From Chitinophaga japonensis (lineage in GTDB: Bacteria; Bacteroidota; Bacteroidia; Chitinophagales; Chitinophagaceae): 64,000 bases of DNA. Location: assembly GCF_007830125.1 (NCBI RefSeq), contig NZ_VLLG01000007.1:186001-250000 (forward strand). The letters are read 5' to 3'. The notes under the pieces were generated by a model. It saw nothing but the letters and a program-made list of their open reading frames with translations, did not search any database and was not told the DNA's origin. Of the stretch, positions 25,235 through 33,264 are shown piece by piece. Positions within the stretch are counted from its first letter, which is position 1. Each line of letters begins with the position of its first letter. A program made the position numbers and the translations under genes.

Positions 25235-26863
25235 ATGGCTGAACAAACAAAGCAAAGCACACACCCTTCCTTTTTTGTACTCATACTTGTATTTTTTTTC
25301 TGGGGGTTTGTGGCTGCATCGAACAGCATTTTTATCCCATTTTGCAAAGCCCATTTTGATCTGAACCAGTTGGAGTCCCAACTGATAGACTTTGCCTTTT
25401 ACGGCGCTTACTTTATCGGGTCTTTGCTTTTATATCTTTTTTCGGCCATCCGGGGGGTGGATATCCTCAACAAGATCGGTTACCAGAAAGGCATTATCTA
25501 TGGCCTGCTGATCTCCGTAGTGGGCGCCGTGGCCCTGATAGGGGCGGTGAACCTGGGCAACGGCATGGAGGATAAGACCATCGCCTTTTACCTGATACTG
25601 GGCGCCTTTTTTATCGTGGCCCTGGGATTCTCGCTGCAGCAAACGTCGGCCAATCCCTTCGCCATCCTGCTGGGCGATCCGGCCAAAGGCACCCACCGCC
25701 TGAACCTGGCCGGCGGGGTCAATTCTTTCGGGACTACCATCGGCCCCATCATTGTGAGCATGCTGCTGTTTGGCAGCGCCCAGGGCGGGGATGTAACGCA
25801 TACGGACATCAGCAAGATCAATACCCTGTACATCCTGCTGATCGTGCTGTTCCTGGTAGCGGCCGCCATCTTTGCTTTCAGCAAAATGCCCAAAACCACC
25901 GGCGACGAGCACTTCGAAAAGTCCGGCAAGGCAAGCGGCGCACTGGTAGCCATTACCGCCATGTTTGTATTGATACTGATAGGCATTGCGCTGGATTACG
26001 CATTGCCTTTTTTTATAGCCGGCATCCTGGGTATCCTGGCCATCCTGTTCTATGCGCGCACGGCGTCCACTAAGAACGGCGAAGGCTGGGGCGCTATGAA
26101 GTACCCGCAACTGGTGCTGGGCATGATCGCCATCTTTGTATACGTAGGAGTGGAAGTATCCGTGGCCAGCAATATGGGCGCCCTGCTGAAGCTGCCCGGT
26201 TTCCTTACACCGGAAGGGCTGCCGGAATCGCAGATAGACCCGTACATCTCCCTGTTTTGGGGCAGCCTGATGATCGGCCGCTGGACCGGCGCCATTACGG
26301 TGTTCAACGTGTCCAAAACCACGCGGCAGTTGCTGTTCGTGCTGGTGCCCTTCATCGCCTACGGCGTGATCCTGGGCGCCAATGCCTGGAAAGGCAATGA
26401 CGTGAGCGGGCTGTATCCTTATGCCGGCGTGATCGTGATACAGATCATCGGTTTCTTTGCCGGCCAGGAAAAACCGGCCAAAACGCTGATGATATTCGGC
26501 CTGCTGGGCGTGGGCGCCATGGTGACCGGCCTATTGACCACCGGTACGGTAGCTACTTTCGCCTTTGTGAGCGGCGGCCTTTTCTGTTCTGTAATGTGGC
26601 CTTCTATCTTTTCCCTGTCCATCGCAGGATTGGGTAAGTATACCAGTCAGGCATCCTCCTTCCTGGTAATGATGATATTGGGAGGTTCCCTGATACCACC
26701 GGTACAGGGAGGACTGGCAGACATACCCGGGCTGGGAATACATGCTTCCTATGTTATTCCTGTTTTATGCTTTGCATACCTGGCCTTTTTTGCATTTCGA
26801 GTTAAAAACATACTAAAATCTCAGGGAATCGATTATGAGTCAGCAATTAGTAGTGGGCATTGA
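25235..26863 (+). CDS. Sugar MFS permease, FucP/FHS family (long form)
   Basis: Second inner-membrane sugar importer, 542 residues, about 12-14 hydrophobic segments. Landmarks are VFFFWGFVAASNSIFIPFCK, AFYGAYFIGSLLLYLFSAI and SLQQTSANPFAILLGDP. It is about 100 residues longer than the other FHS permease, mostly through an expanded central region with extra hydrophobic segments between residues 210 and 330. Its 3' end overlaps the ROK kinase start by 29 nt, so import and phosphorylation are translationally linked. This suggests the sugar is one the kinase uses, perhaps GlcNAc, by inference. Confidence 0.88.
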   Translation: MAEQTKQSTHPSFFVLILVFFFWGFVAASNSIFIPFCKAHFDLNQLESQLIDFAFYGAYFIGSLLLYLFSAIRGVDILNKIGYQKGIIYGLLISVVGAVALIGAVNLGNGMEDKTIAFYLILGAFFIVALGFSLQQTSANPFAILLGDPAKGTHRLNLAGGVNSFGTTIGPIIVSMLLFGSAQGGDVTHTDISKINTLYILLIVLFLVAAAIFAFSKMPKTTGDEHFEKSGKASGALVAITAMFVLILIGIALDYALPFFIAGILGILAILFYARTASTKNGEGWGAMKYPQLVLGMIAIFVYVGVEVSVASNMGALLKLPGFLTPEGLPESQIDPYISLFWGSLMIGRWTGAITVFNVSKTTRQLLFVLVPFIAYGVILGANAWKGNDVSGLYPYAGVIVIQIIGFFAGQEKPAKTLMIFGLLGVGAMVTGLLTTGTVATFAFVSGGLFCSVMWPSIFSLSIAGLGKYTSQASSFLVMMILGGSLIPPVQGGLADIPGLGIHASYVIPVLCFAYLAFFAFRVKNILKSQGIDYESAISSGH

Positions 26864-27836
26864 TATTGGCGGTACCAATACAAAGTTTGGCATCGTAGAT
26901 CGCAGAGGAAATATTTTATGCGATGGCCGCATGTTAACCAATCAGCACGAAGAAGTAGCAGACTTCCTGGACGAGCTGCACGGCCACCTCTCCAAACTGA
27001 TAGAACAGGTAGGCGGTATAGATAACATCAGGGGTATTGGCGTAGGCGCGCCCAATGGCAACTTTTATACCGGCAACGTTGAATATGCGCCCAACCTGCG
27101 CTGGAAAGGCATTGTACCACTGGCTAACCTGCTGGGAGAAAAATTCGGGCTGCCTACCGTATTAACTAATGACGCCAATGCCGCCGCGCTGGGAGAACTG
27201 ATCTACGGCGCTGCCAAAGGCATGAAAGATTTTATTGTCATCACCCTGGGCACCGGCGTGGGCAGCGGTATTGTAGCCAATGGCCAGTTGATATACGGCC
27301 ATGACGGATTTGCCGGGGAGCTGGGTCACTGCATTGTGATACCCGGCGGCAGGCTGCACCCGGGCACCGGTGCGCATGGCTCGCTGGAAGCCTATGCTTC
27401 CGCTACCGGCGTAACCAATACCGCCCTGGAATTCCTGGCGGAGCGCCCGGATGTGAAAAGCACCCTGCGCGACCATCCGAAAGAGGAGATCAACTCCAAG
27501 CTGGTGTTTGAGGCGGCTATGGCCGGCGATCCGCTGGCACGGGAAGTATACGAGTTTACCGGCAAGATCCTGGGTGAAGCGCTGGCCAACTTCGTGATGT
27601 TCAGCAGCCCCGAAGCCATCATCCTGTTCGGCGGCCTTACCAAAGCCGGCGACCTGATCATGAAACCGGTGCGGGAACACATGGAAATGAACCTGCTACC
27701 CATTTTCCAGAACAAGGTAAAGCTGGTATTCTCCGAACTGAAGGAAAGCGATGCCGCCATACTCGGCGCCAGCGCATTAGCCTGGGAGCAACAAAATGCC
27801 AAGTACCAGGTTCCAAATACCAAAATGGGGGAGTGA
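26835..27836 (+). CDS. ROK-family sugar kinase lacking the zinc-site cysteines
   Basis: Predicted ATP-dependent hexose or N-acetylhexosamine kinase, 333 residues. The phosphate loop is GIDIGGTNTKFGIVD and the catalytic Asp lies in TNDANAAALGE (Asp113). GTGVGSGIVANG binds nucleotide, and GELGH carries the sugar/zinc His165. The usual CxCGxxGCxE zinc motif reads PGTGAHGSLE (176-185), with all three Cys replaced. The last dozen or so residues (NAKYQVPNTKMGE) are encoded by repeat element 3 and look like an appended tail. The gene overlaps the upstream permease by 29 nt. Glucose or GlcNAc are candidate substrates. Confidence 0.88.
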   Translation: MSQQLVVGIDIGGTNTKFGIVDRRGNILCDGRMLTNQHEEVADFLDELHGHLSKLIEQVGGIDNIRGIGVGAPNGNFYTGNVEYAPNLRWKGIVPLANLLGEKFGLPTVLTNDANAAALGELIYGAAKGMKDFIVITLGTGVGSGIVANGQLIYGHDGFAGELGHCIVIPGGRLHPGTGAHGSLEAYASATGVTNTALEFLAERPDVKSTLRDHPKEEINSKLVFEAAMAGDPLAREVYEFTGKILGEALANFVMFSSPEAIILFGGLTKAGDLIMKPVREHMEMNLLPIFQNKVKLVFSELKESDAAILGASALAWEQQNAKYQVPNTKMGE

Positions 27837-27942
27837 TAAAACGAACGTTGGATTTTTTTATAGTTAAATAGGAATATTTTAGACTGCAGGGTGCAGGGTA
27901 AGGAATTGAAGGATTTGTTTGGTATTTGGAATTTGGAATTTA
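27799..27942. repeat. Heptad-repeat inverted element 3, overlapping the kinase 3' end
   Basis: Left arm 27799-27826: CCAAGTA, CCAGGTT, CCAAATA, CCAAAAT. The right part reads, on the other strand, CCAAATT, CCAAATA, CCAAACA. A 14-bp perfect pairing joins 27811-27824 with 27918-27931. The left arm lies inside the ROK kinase coding region; the right arm ends 7 nt before the next start codon. The roughly 90 nt between the arms hold nothing else recognisable apart from CTGCAGG/GTGCAGG, which keep the 7-nt phase. Confidence 0.8.
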
Positions 27943-27949
27943 ACTGATT

Positions 27950-28990
27950 ATGCAAGATAGAAGGAACTTTCTAAAAGCAGCGGCCCTGGGCGCCGCTGCT
28001 TTCTCTTTGGACGGGATAAAGCCCGCACAGGCTGCCGGCAGGGTAACAAAAGGCAAGCCCATTGTAATATCTACCTGGGACTTTGGCCTGCCTTCCAACA
28101 AGGCGGCCTGGGAGGTGCTGAGACGCGGCGGCCGCGCGCTGGATGCGGTAGAAGCCGGGGTAAGGATACCGGAAGGCGATCCCGACATACAGACCGTTGG
28201 GCTGGGCGGCCTGCCAGACCGGGACGGCCATGTGACCCTGGACGCCTGCATCATGGACGAACTGGGTAACTGTGGCGCTGTAACCGCCCTGGAACATATT
28301 GTGCACGCCATTTCCGTGGCCCGCGCCGTGATGGAAAAAACACCACATGTGATGCTCACCGGCGAAGGCGCCCTGCAGTTTGCGCTGGCCAACGGCTTCA
28401 AAAAAGAGAACCTGCTGACCCCGGCGTCCGAAAAGGCATGGAAAGAATGGCTGAAAAAATCGGAATACAAGCCGATCATGAACATTGAGAACAAGACCTA
28501 TAACGGTAACGGCGCTACGGCTTTTAACCCGCTGCAACTGCCGGGCAATGTATACAACCACGATACCATTGGCATGGTGGCCATGGATGCGCAGGGCAAC
28601 CTGTCCGGCGCCTGCACCACCAGCGGCATGGCCTACAAGCTGCGCGGGCGGGTAGGCGACTCTCCCATTATCGGGGCCGGCCTGTACGTGGACAACGAGG
28701 TGGGAGCCGCTACCTCTACCGGCGTGGGCGAGGAAGTGATCCGCATTGTGGGCAGCCACCTGGTAGTGGAGCTGATGCGGCAGGGATATACGCCCGAAGC
28801 CGCCTGCAAGGAAGCAGTTGCGCGCATTGTAAAAAAGAGCCCGCAAAAGGCAAAAGAGATACAGGTAGGCTTCCTGGCCCTCAATAAGAAGGGCGAGTAT
28901 GGCGCCTACTGCCTGCAGGAAGGCTTCAGCTACGCCGTATGCGACAGTGATACGCACAATGAGCTGATAGCAGGGAAACACTATTTTTAA
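27950..28990 (+). CDS. N4-(beta-N-acetylglucosaminyl)-L-asparaginase (glycosylasparaginase)
   Basis: N-terminal nucleophile hydrolase that splits GlcNAc-Asn, the linkage left after N-glycoprotein breakdown. The 346-residue precursor has a textbook Tat signal (RRNFLKAAALGAAAF) and should be exported. It cleaves itself before a Thr: here HDTIGMVAMD marks the new N-terminus and nucleophile (near residue 206). Further family blocks are STWDFGLPSN, VGLGGLPDRDGHVTLDACIM, and STGVGEEVIRIVGSH. Length and order match the Elizabethkingia enzyme. It sits among GH20, GH29 and amino-sugar genes, which supports glycoasparagine use. Confidence 0.94.
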   Translation: MQDRRNFLKAAALGAAAFSLDGIKPAQAAGRVTKGKPIVISTWDFGLPSNKAAWEVLRRGGRALDAVEAGVRIPEGDPDIQTVGLGGLPDRDGHVTLDACIMDELGNCGAVTALEHIVHAISVARAVMEKTPHVMLTGEGALQFALANGFKKENLLTPASEKAWKEWLKKSEYKPIMNIENKTYNGNGATAFNPLQLPGNVYNHDTIGMVAMDAQGNLSGACTTSGMAYKLRGRVGDSPIIGAGLYVDNEVGAATSTGVGEEVIRIVGSHLVVELMRQGYTPEAACKEAVARIVKKSPQKAKEIQVGFLALNKKGEYGAYCLQEGFSYAVCDSDTHNELIAGKHYF

Positions 28991-29073
28991 AATGATAAAT
29001 GTAAAATTTCAAATGTAAAAGTACCCTGCCACCAACTTCTGCATTTTGCATTTGAAATTTTACATTTTACATT
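28991..29073. repeat. Heptad-repeat inverted element 4
   Basis: Left arm 28991-29015 and right arm 29049-29073 pair over 25 nt with two mismatches; the core AAATGTAAAATTTCAAATG (28997-29015) pairs perfectly for 19 bp. The units are 7-mers such as AAATGTA, AAATTTC, AAATGTA. It starts directly after the glycosylasparaginase stop and ends 11 nt before the cutC start. Confidence 0.9.
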
Positions 29074-29084
29074 CTTTATAAAGC

Positions 29085-29834
29085 ATGATCACTTTAGAAA
29101 TATGCGCCGGCTCCGTGGCTTCCTGCATAGCGGCGCAGCAGGGCGGCGCGCAGCGGATAGAACTGTGCGATAACCTGCTGGAAGGAGGCACCACCCCCAG
29201 CTTTGCCACCATTGCCCTGGCGCGGGAGCAGGTGGATATTGCCCTCTACCCTATTATCCGGCCCAGGAGCGGCGATTTTTTATATGATGGCCTGGAATTT
29301 GACATAATGCAGAAAGACATAGAGATATGTAAGCAACTGGGCTGCGACGGGGTGGTGATAGGCATCCTGACGCCGGAGGGCCGCGTGGACAAGGAGCGCT
29401 GCAAAGCGCTGGTGGAGCTTGCCTGGCCCCTGGGGGTCACCTTTCACCGGGCCTTTGACATGACGGAAGACCCGTTGCTGGCGCTGGAGGATATTATTGA
29501 GACCGGATGTGAGCGCATACTCAGCTCCGGGCAGCGCAACACAGCCGTGGAAGGCATTCCGCTGCTGAAAACACTGGTGCAGCGCGCCGCCGGCCGCATC
29601 GCCATTATGGCAGGCTCAGGGGTAAGGGCGCATAACATTGCCACCCTGGTAAAGGAGACCGGCGCCACGGAGTACCATACCACTGCCAAAGCCTATACGG
29701 AAAGCGGGATGCGCTACCGTAACCCGCATGTAAGCATGGGCGGCATACCGGGCGTGCCGGAGTACGGCATATCCCTTACACAGGCAAGCGAGGTAAAACA
29801 GATACTGGAAACGGCCGCCAGGGCATTATTGTAA
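29085..29834 (+). CDS. cutC: CutC-family TIM-barrel protein
   Basis: A 249-residue cytoplasmic TIM barrel named for copper homeostasis in E. coli, although its biochemical role is unproven. It has the N-terminal block LEICAGSVASCIAAQQGGAQRIELC split over conserved turns, then YPIIRPRSGDFLYD, TFHRAFDMTEDP, and IMAGSGVRAHNIATL. The family length is about 245-250. Here it lies between glycosylasparaginase and a phosphatase-fold gene inside an amino-sugar locus, with no copper gene nearby, so a carbohydrate-related function seems at least as likely. Confidence 0.92.
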   Translation: MITLEICAGSVASCIAAQQGGAQRIELCDNLLEGGTTPSFATIALAREQVDIALYPIIRPRSGDFLYDGLEFDIMQKDIEICKQLGCDGVVIGILTPEGRVDKERCKALVELAWPLGVTFHRAFDMTEDPLLALEDIIETGCERILSSGQRNTAVEGIPLLKTLVQRAAGRIAIMAGSGVRAHNIATLVKETGATEYHTTAKAYTESGMRYRNPHVSMGGIPGVPEYGISLTQASEVKQILETAARALL

Positions 29835-29839
29835 ACTGG

Positions 29840-29939
29840 AAGTATGAAGTAGGAGACAGGAGGCAGGAATGGGGAGGTTCGATATTTTTTTTTGTTTCAT
29901 ATTATCTTATATCTTACATCATACATCATCCTTCGTACT
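29840..29939. repeat. Heptad-repeat inverted element 5 (degenerate)
   Basis: The left part (29840-29877) reads in 7-mers GTATGAA, GTAGGAG, ACAGGAG, GCAGGAA. The right part (29900-29939) reads CATATTA, TCTTATA, TCTTACA, TCATACA, TCATCCT, TCGTACT. AGTATGAAG (29841-29849) pairs with CTTCGTACT (29931-29939) through one G-U pair; the inner part pairs only loosely. It abuts the next start codon directly. Confidence 0.65.
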
Positions 29940-30725
29940 ATGAAACGTATCCTTATTTTAACAGCACTTACTGTCAGCAGCCTGCCTTTTATGCTGTCTG
30001 CCCAGCATCTTAAAGTGCTGACCTACAACATTCACCATGCGGAGAACATGAACGGTGAAACCGACCTGCAAAGCATCGCCAACGTAATACTGGCTACCAA
30101 TCCCGACCTGGTGGCCCTCCAGGAGGTGGACAGCGTTACGGGCCGCACCAATGGCGTAGACCAACTGAAGGAACTGGCCTCCCTGACCGGCATGTATACC
30201 TATTTTGCAAAAGCGATGAACTATGACGGCGGCGGCTACGGCACCGGCATATTATCCCGCCTGCCCATTACCGCCAAAGAACGTATAGCCCTGCCCGGTA
30301 CTGCCGGCAGGGAACCGCGGGTAGCCGGCGTAGCTACCATTAAACTGCCCGGCGACAGCATGCTGCAATTTGTCAGCGCCCACCTGGATGCCGGCAAAGA
30401 CCCGGCCGACCGGGTAAGCCAGGCCACCGCCCTGGTAAAACACTTCACCGATGCCAAAACACCGGTAATACTGGCAGGCGACCTGAATGCGCCGCCTGCT
30501 GCCAAAGAAATCACTATACTGAAGGAGCTGTTTGCCGATGCCACGCAGGGCACCGGTCCTACCTGCCCTTCCGACACGCCCACCGTAAAACTGGACTACA
30601 TCCTGCTCTATCCCAAGCAACACTGGGAGGTGGTGGAGCCGCGCGTAATTGCAGAAACAGTGGCCTCCGACCACCGGCCGGTGGTTTGCGAGCTGAGAAT
30701 TAAGCATACAACGTCTGACGAATAG
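29940..30725 (+). CDS. Exported endonuclease/exonuclease/phosphatase-family hydrolase
   Basis: Metal-dependent phosphoesterase of the DNase I-like fold, 261 residues from the ATG at 29940. It has a signal peptide (MKRILILTALTVSSLPFMLSAQ), then LKVLTYNIHHAEN, the catalytic Glu in LVALQEVDSVTGR, the His/Asp block FVSAHLDAGKDP, GDLNAPPAAKE, and the terminal SDHRPVVCEL. All core catalytic motifs are present. Substrates in this superfamily range from DNA to phospholipids, sphingomyelin and inositol phosphates; which applies here cannot be read. The start is chosen at the signal peptide; the frame from 29892 comes from the repeat element. Confidence 0.88.
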   Translation: MKRILILTALTVSSLPFMLSAQHLKVLTYNIHHAENMNGETDLQSIANVILATNPDLVALQEVDSVTGRTNGVDQLKELASLTGMYTYFAKAMNYDGGGYGTGILSRLPITAKERIALPGTAGREPRVAGVATIKLPGDSMLQFVSAHLDAGKDPADRVSQATALVKHFTDAKTPVILAGDLNAPPAAKEITILKELFADATQGTGPTCPSDTPTVKLDYILLYPKQHWEVVEPRVIAETVASDHRPVVCELRIKHTTSDE

Positions 30726-30785
30726 TTGTATCTTAGGAGCCGTCTTTTAAACACCACAACATCACTGGCTGAAACTAAAATTTTT

Positions 30786-33098
30786 ATGAACAGTACAATG
30801 AGCCGTATGCGTGCCATACTGTATGCTACAGTAATGCTGGCACTGGCAGGCGCGTCCGCCTGCAGCAGTAATCATCAGAACGCTCCTAAAGGCAAGGTAA
30901 GCATCATTCCCATACCCGTAAGCGTAACAGAAAAGCCGGACTCCTTCCTGCTGGACAAACAGACCGTGCTGGTAGCCACCACGCCGGAAGACCAGCAGGC
31001 AGCAGGCCTGTTCAACGCCTGGCTGAAAGAGCTGACCGGCTATGAACTGACCATTGCAGACCAGGGCGACCAAAACGCCATTGTGCTGCATACCGGTGCA
31101 GACAGCGCCGCCCATGCAGAAGGCTACCGCCTGCAGGTGGCCAAAGACCGCATTGACATCAATGGCAATGACGGCGCCGGCACCTTTTACGGCATACAGA
31201 CACTGATCCAGTTGCTGCCCGTGGAAAAAGGCAATGCGCTGTGGATACCCGGCGCGGATATTACGGACTACCCGCGCTTCTCCTACCGGGGCCTGCACCT
31301 GGACGTAGGCCGCCACTTTTTCCCCGTGGATTTCATCAAAAAATATATCGACCTGCTGTCCATGCACAAGCTCAATACCTTCCACTGGCACCTTACGGAA
31401 GACCAGGGCTGGCGCATTGAGATCAAAAAATATCCCCGCCTGCAGGAAGTGGCTTCCAGGCGTAAGGAGTCCATGGTGGGCCATTACAATGACCAGAAAT
31501 TTGACGGCAAGCCTTACGGCGGCTATTATACACAGGAAGAGGTAAAAGACGTGGTAGCCTATGCCACGGAGCGCCACGTGACCGTGATACCGGAGATAGA
31601 AATGCCGGGCCATTCCCTGGCGGCGCTGGCAGCCTACCCCTACCTGGGCTGCACCGGCGGCCCTTACGAGGTGGGCACCAAATGGGGCGTGTACGACGAC
31701 ATTTACTGCGCGGGCAACGACAGCGTGTTCCTGTTCCTGCAGGATGTGCTGGATGAGGTCATGACGCTCTTCCCCGGCAAATACATTCACATCGGCGGCG
31801 ACGAAGCGCCCAAAACGCGTTGGGAAAAATGCCCCAAATGCCAGCGCCGCATGAAGGAAGAAGGATTGAAGGACGAGCATGCCCTGCAGAGCTACTTCAT
31901 ACAGCGCATGGAAAAATACCTGAACAGCAAGGGACGCAACATCATCGGCTGGGACGAGATACTGGAAGGCGGGCTGGCCCCCAACGCCACGGTGATGAGC
32001 TGGCGCGGCATAGAAGGCGGCATTGCTGCAGCAAAGCAAAAGCATGACGTGATCATGACACCGGGCAACTACTGCTACTTTGACCACTACCAGTCCAAGA
32101 GCAAGAACGAGCCGGTAGCCATCGGCGGCTTTACGCCGGTGAGCGAGGTTTACAGCTATGAGCCGGTGCCCGAAGCCCTAAGCAGGGAAGAAGCCCCCTA
32201 CATCAAAGGCGCACAGGGCAATGTATGGACAGAGTACATGGACAATTCCTCTCACGTGGAGTACATGGTATACCCCCGCGCTACCGCCCTGGCAGAGGTA
32301 TTATGGAGCCCGGCGGACAAACGCAACTACGACGATTTTGTGGAGCGGCTGAAACCGCACCTGCACCGCCTGGATATGAAAAAAGTGAACTATGCCAAAC
32401 ACGTGTTCGAGATAAACGGCGTGGTGGAAAGCAACGGCCAGGGTGGCGTAGTAGTAAAGCTGGACAGCAAGCTGGATGGCGGGAAGATCTTTTATACCAC
32501 GGACAGCAGCGCGCCGTCTGTTCAGTCTACCCCCTACACCGGCCCCATCACCGTGGAAAAGACGGAAACAGTGCGGGCGGCGGTATTCCTGGACGGTAAA
32601 GCTTATGGCAACGAGTACGTGCAGCCCTTTACCTATCATAAAGCAATGGGCAAAAAGGTAACGCTGGCCGAGCCCCCCAACGCCAGCTACAACCCCGGCA
32701 GCCCCTTTGCCCTCGTGAACGGCATTGCCGGTGTAAAGGAATATAATGACAATCAATGGCTGGGCTACAGCGGCAACAACATGGAGGCCGTAGTGGACCT
32801 GGACAGCGTGCAGGACATCCATACCGTAGGGCTGAATACCCTGAACTTTAAAGGACCGGGCATCTACCCGCCCAAACAAATACGTTTCCTGGTATCAGAC
32901 GACGGGCAGCACTATAAAGAGGTATACAGCCAGCGCAGCTTTGATAAGGACGGCATCAACCAGGTGCGTAAGGCGCTGCAGCAGGTAAGAGGCCGCTATG
33001 TAAAGGTAGAGGCGCAGCATGCAGGCAAAATACCGGCCGGCGCACAGGGAGCCGGCAGCCCGGCCTGGCTGTTTATAGATGAAATAATAATCAATTAG
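30786..33098 (+). CDS. Beta-N-acetylhexosaminidase lipoprotein (GH20)
   Basis: Releases terminal beta-GlcNAc or GalNAc from glycans by substrate-assisted catalysis. From the ATG at 30786 it has 770 residues. A lipoprotein signal (lipobox GASAC) is followed by a GH20b N-domain (about 40-150), and the GH20 barrel (about 155-500) with GLHLDVGRHFFPVDFI and the catalytic Asp-Glu pair in HIGGDEAPKTRWEKC (about residue 338). A chitobiase C-terminal-like domain (about 560-610; IFYTTDSSAPSVQSTPY) and a discoidin-like domain (about 640-770) follow. The same accessory domains occur in the GH29 protein, which hints at shared substrates. Two further Met codons (residues 5 and 8) are possible starts. Confidence 0.94.
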   Translation: MNSTMSRMRAILYATVMLALAGASACSSNHQNAPKGKVSIIPIPVSVTEKPDSFLLDKQTVLVATTPEDQQAAGLFNAWLKELTGYELTIADQGDQNAIVLHTGADSAAHAEGYRLQVAKDRIDINGNDGAGTFYGIQTLIQLLPVEKGNALWIPGADITDYPRFSYRGLHLDVGRHFFPVDFIKKYIDLLSMHKLNTFHWHLTEDQGWRIEIKKYPRLQEVASRRKESMVGHYNDQKFDGKPYGGYYTQEEVKDVVAYATERHVTVIPEIEMPGHSLAALAAYPYLGCTGGPYEVGTKWGVYDDIYCAGNDSVFLFLQDVLDEVMTLFPGKYIHIGGDEAPKTRWEKCPKCQRRMKEEGLKDEHALQSYFIQRMEKYLNSKGRNIIGWDEILEGGLAPNATVMSWRGIEGGIAAAKQKHDVIMTPGNYCYFDHYQSKSKNEPVAIGGFTPVSEVYSYEPVPEALSREEAPYIKGAQGNVWTEYMDNSSHVEYMVYPRATALAEVLWSPADKRNYDDFVERLKPHLHRLDMKKVNYAKHVFEINGVVESNGQGGVVVKLDSKLDGGKIFYTTDSSAPSVQSTPYTGPITVEKTETVRAAVFLDGKAYGNEYVQPFTYHKAMGKKVTLAEPPNASYNPGSPFALVNGIAGVKEYNDNQWLGYSGNNMEAVVDLDSVQDIHTVGLNTLNFKGPGIYPPKQIRFLVSDDGQHYKEVYSQRSFDKDGINQVRKALQQVRGRYVKVEAQHAGKIPAGAQGAGSPAWLFIDEIIIN

Positions 33099-33100
33099 TG

Positions 33101-33207
33101 AATGTGCTGATATGCCAGTATGCTGATAAGGAGTGATATAGATAAATATTATCTAATAAATCTGTCAATTAGCACATTAGCATATCAGTATATTAGCACA
33201 TTAGCAC
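33101..33207. repeat. Octamer-repeat inverted element 6
   Basis: Here the unit is 8 nt. The right part is five tandem octamers (ATTAGCAC, ATTAGCAT, ATCAGTAT, ATTAGCAC, ATTAGCAC; 33168-33207). The left arm (33101-33127) pairs with 33176-33202 over 27 nt with six differences, all transitions; four of them still allow G-U pairs in RNA. It begins 2 nt after the GH20 stop and ends 57 nt before nagB. Confidence 0.88.
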
Positions 33208-33264
33208 AATTTTGTTTAATTTTCCGGCTCGCTTTTAAAACGCCTCTAATCCAAAACATTTACC

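Noticed and set aside
33168..33207. Tandem octamers as a CRISPR array
   Set aside because: The units are 8 nt with no spacers and no cas genes are present; they are part of an inverted element.
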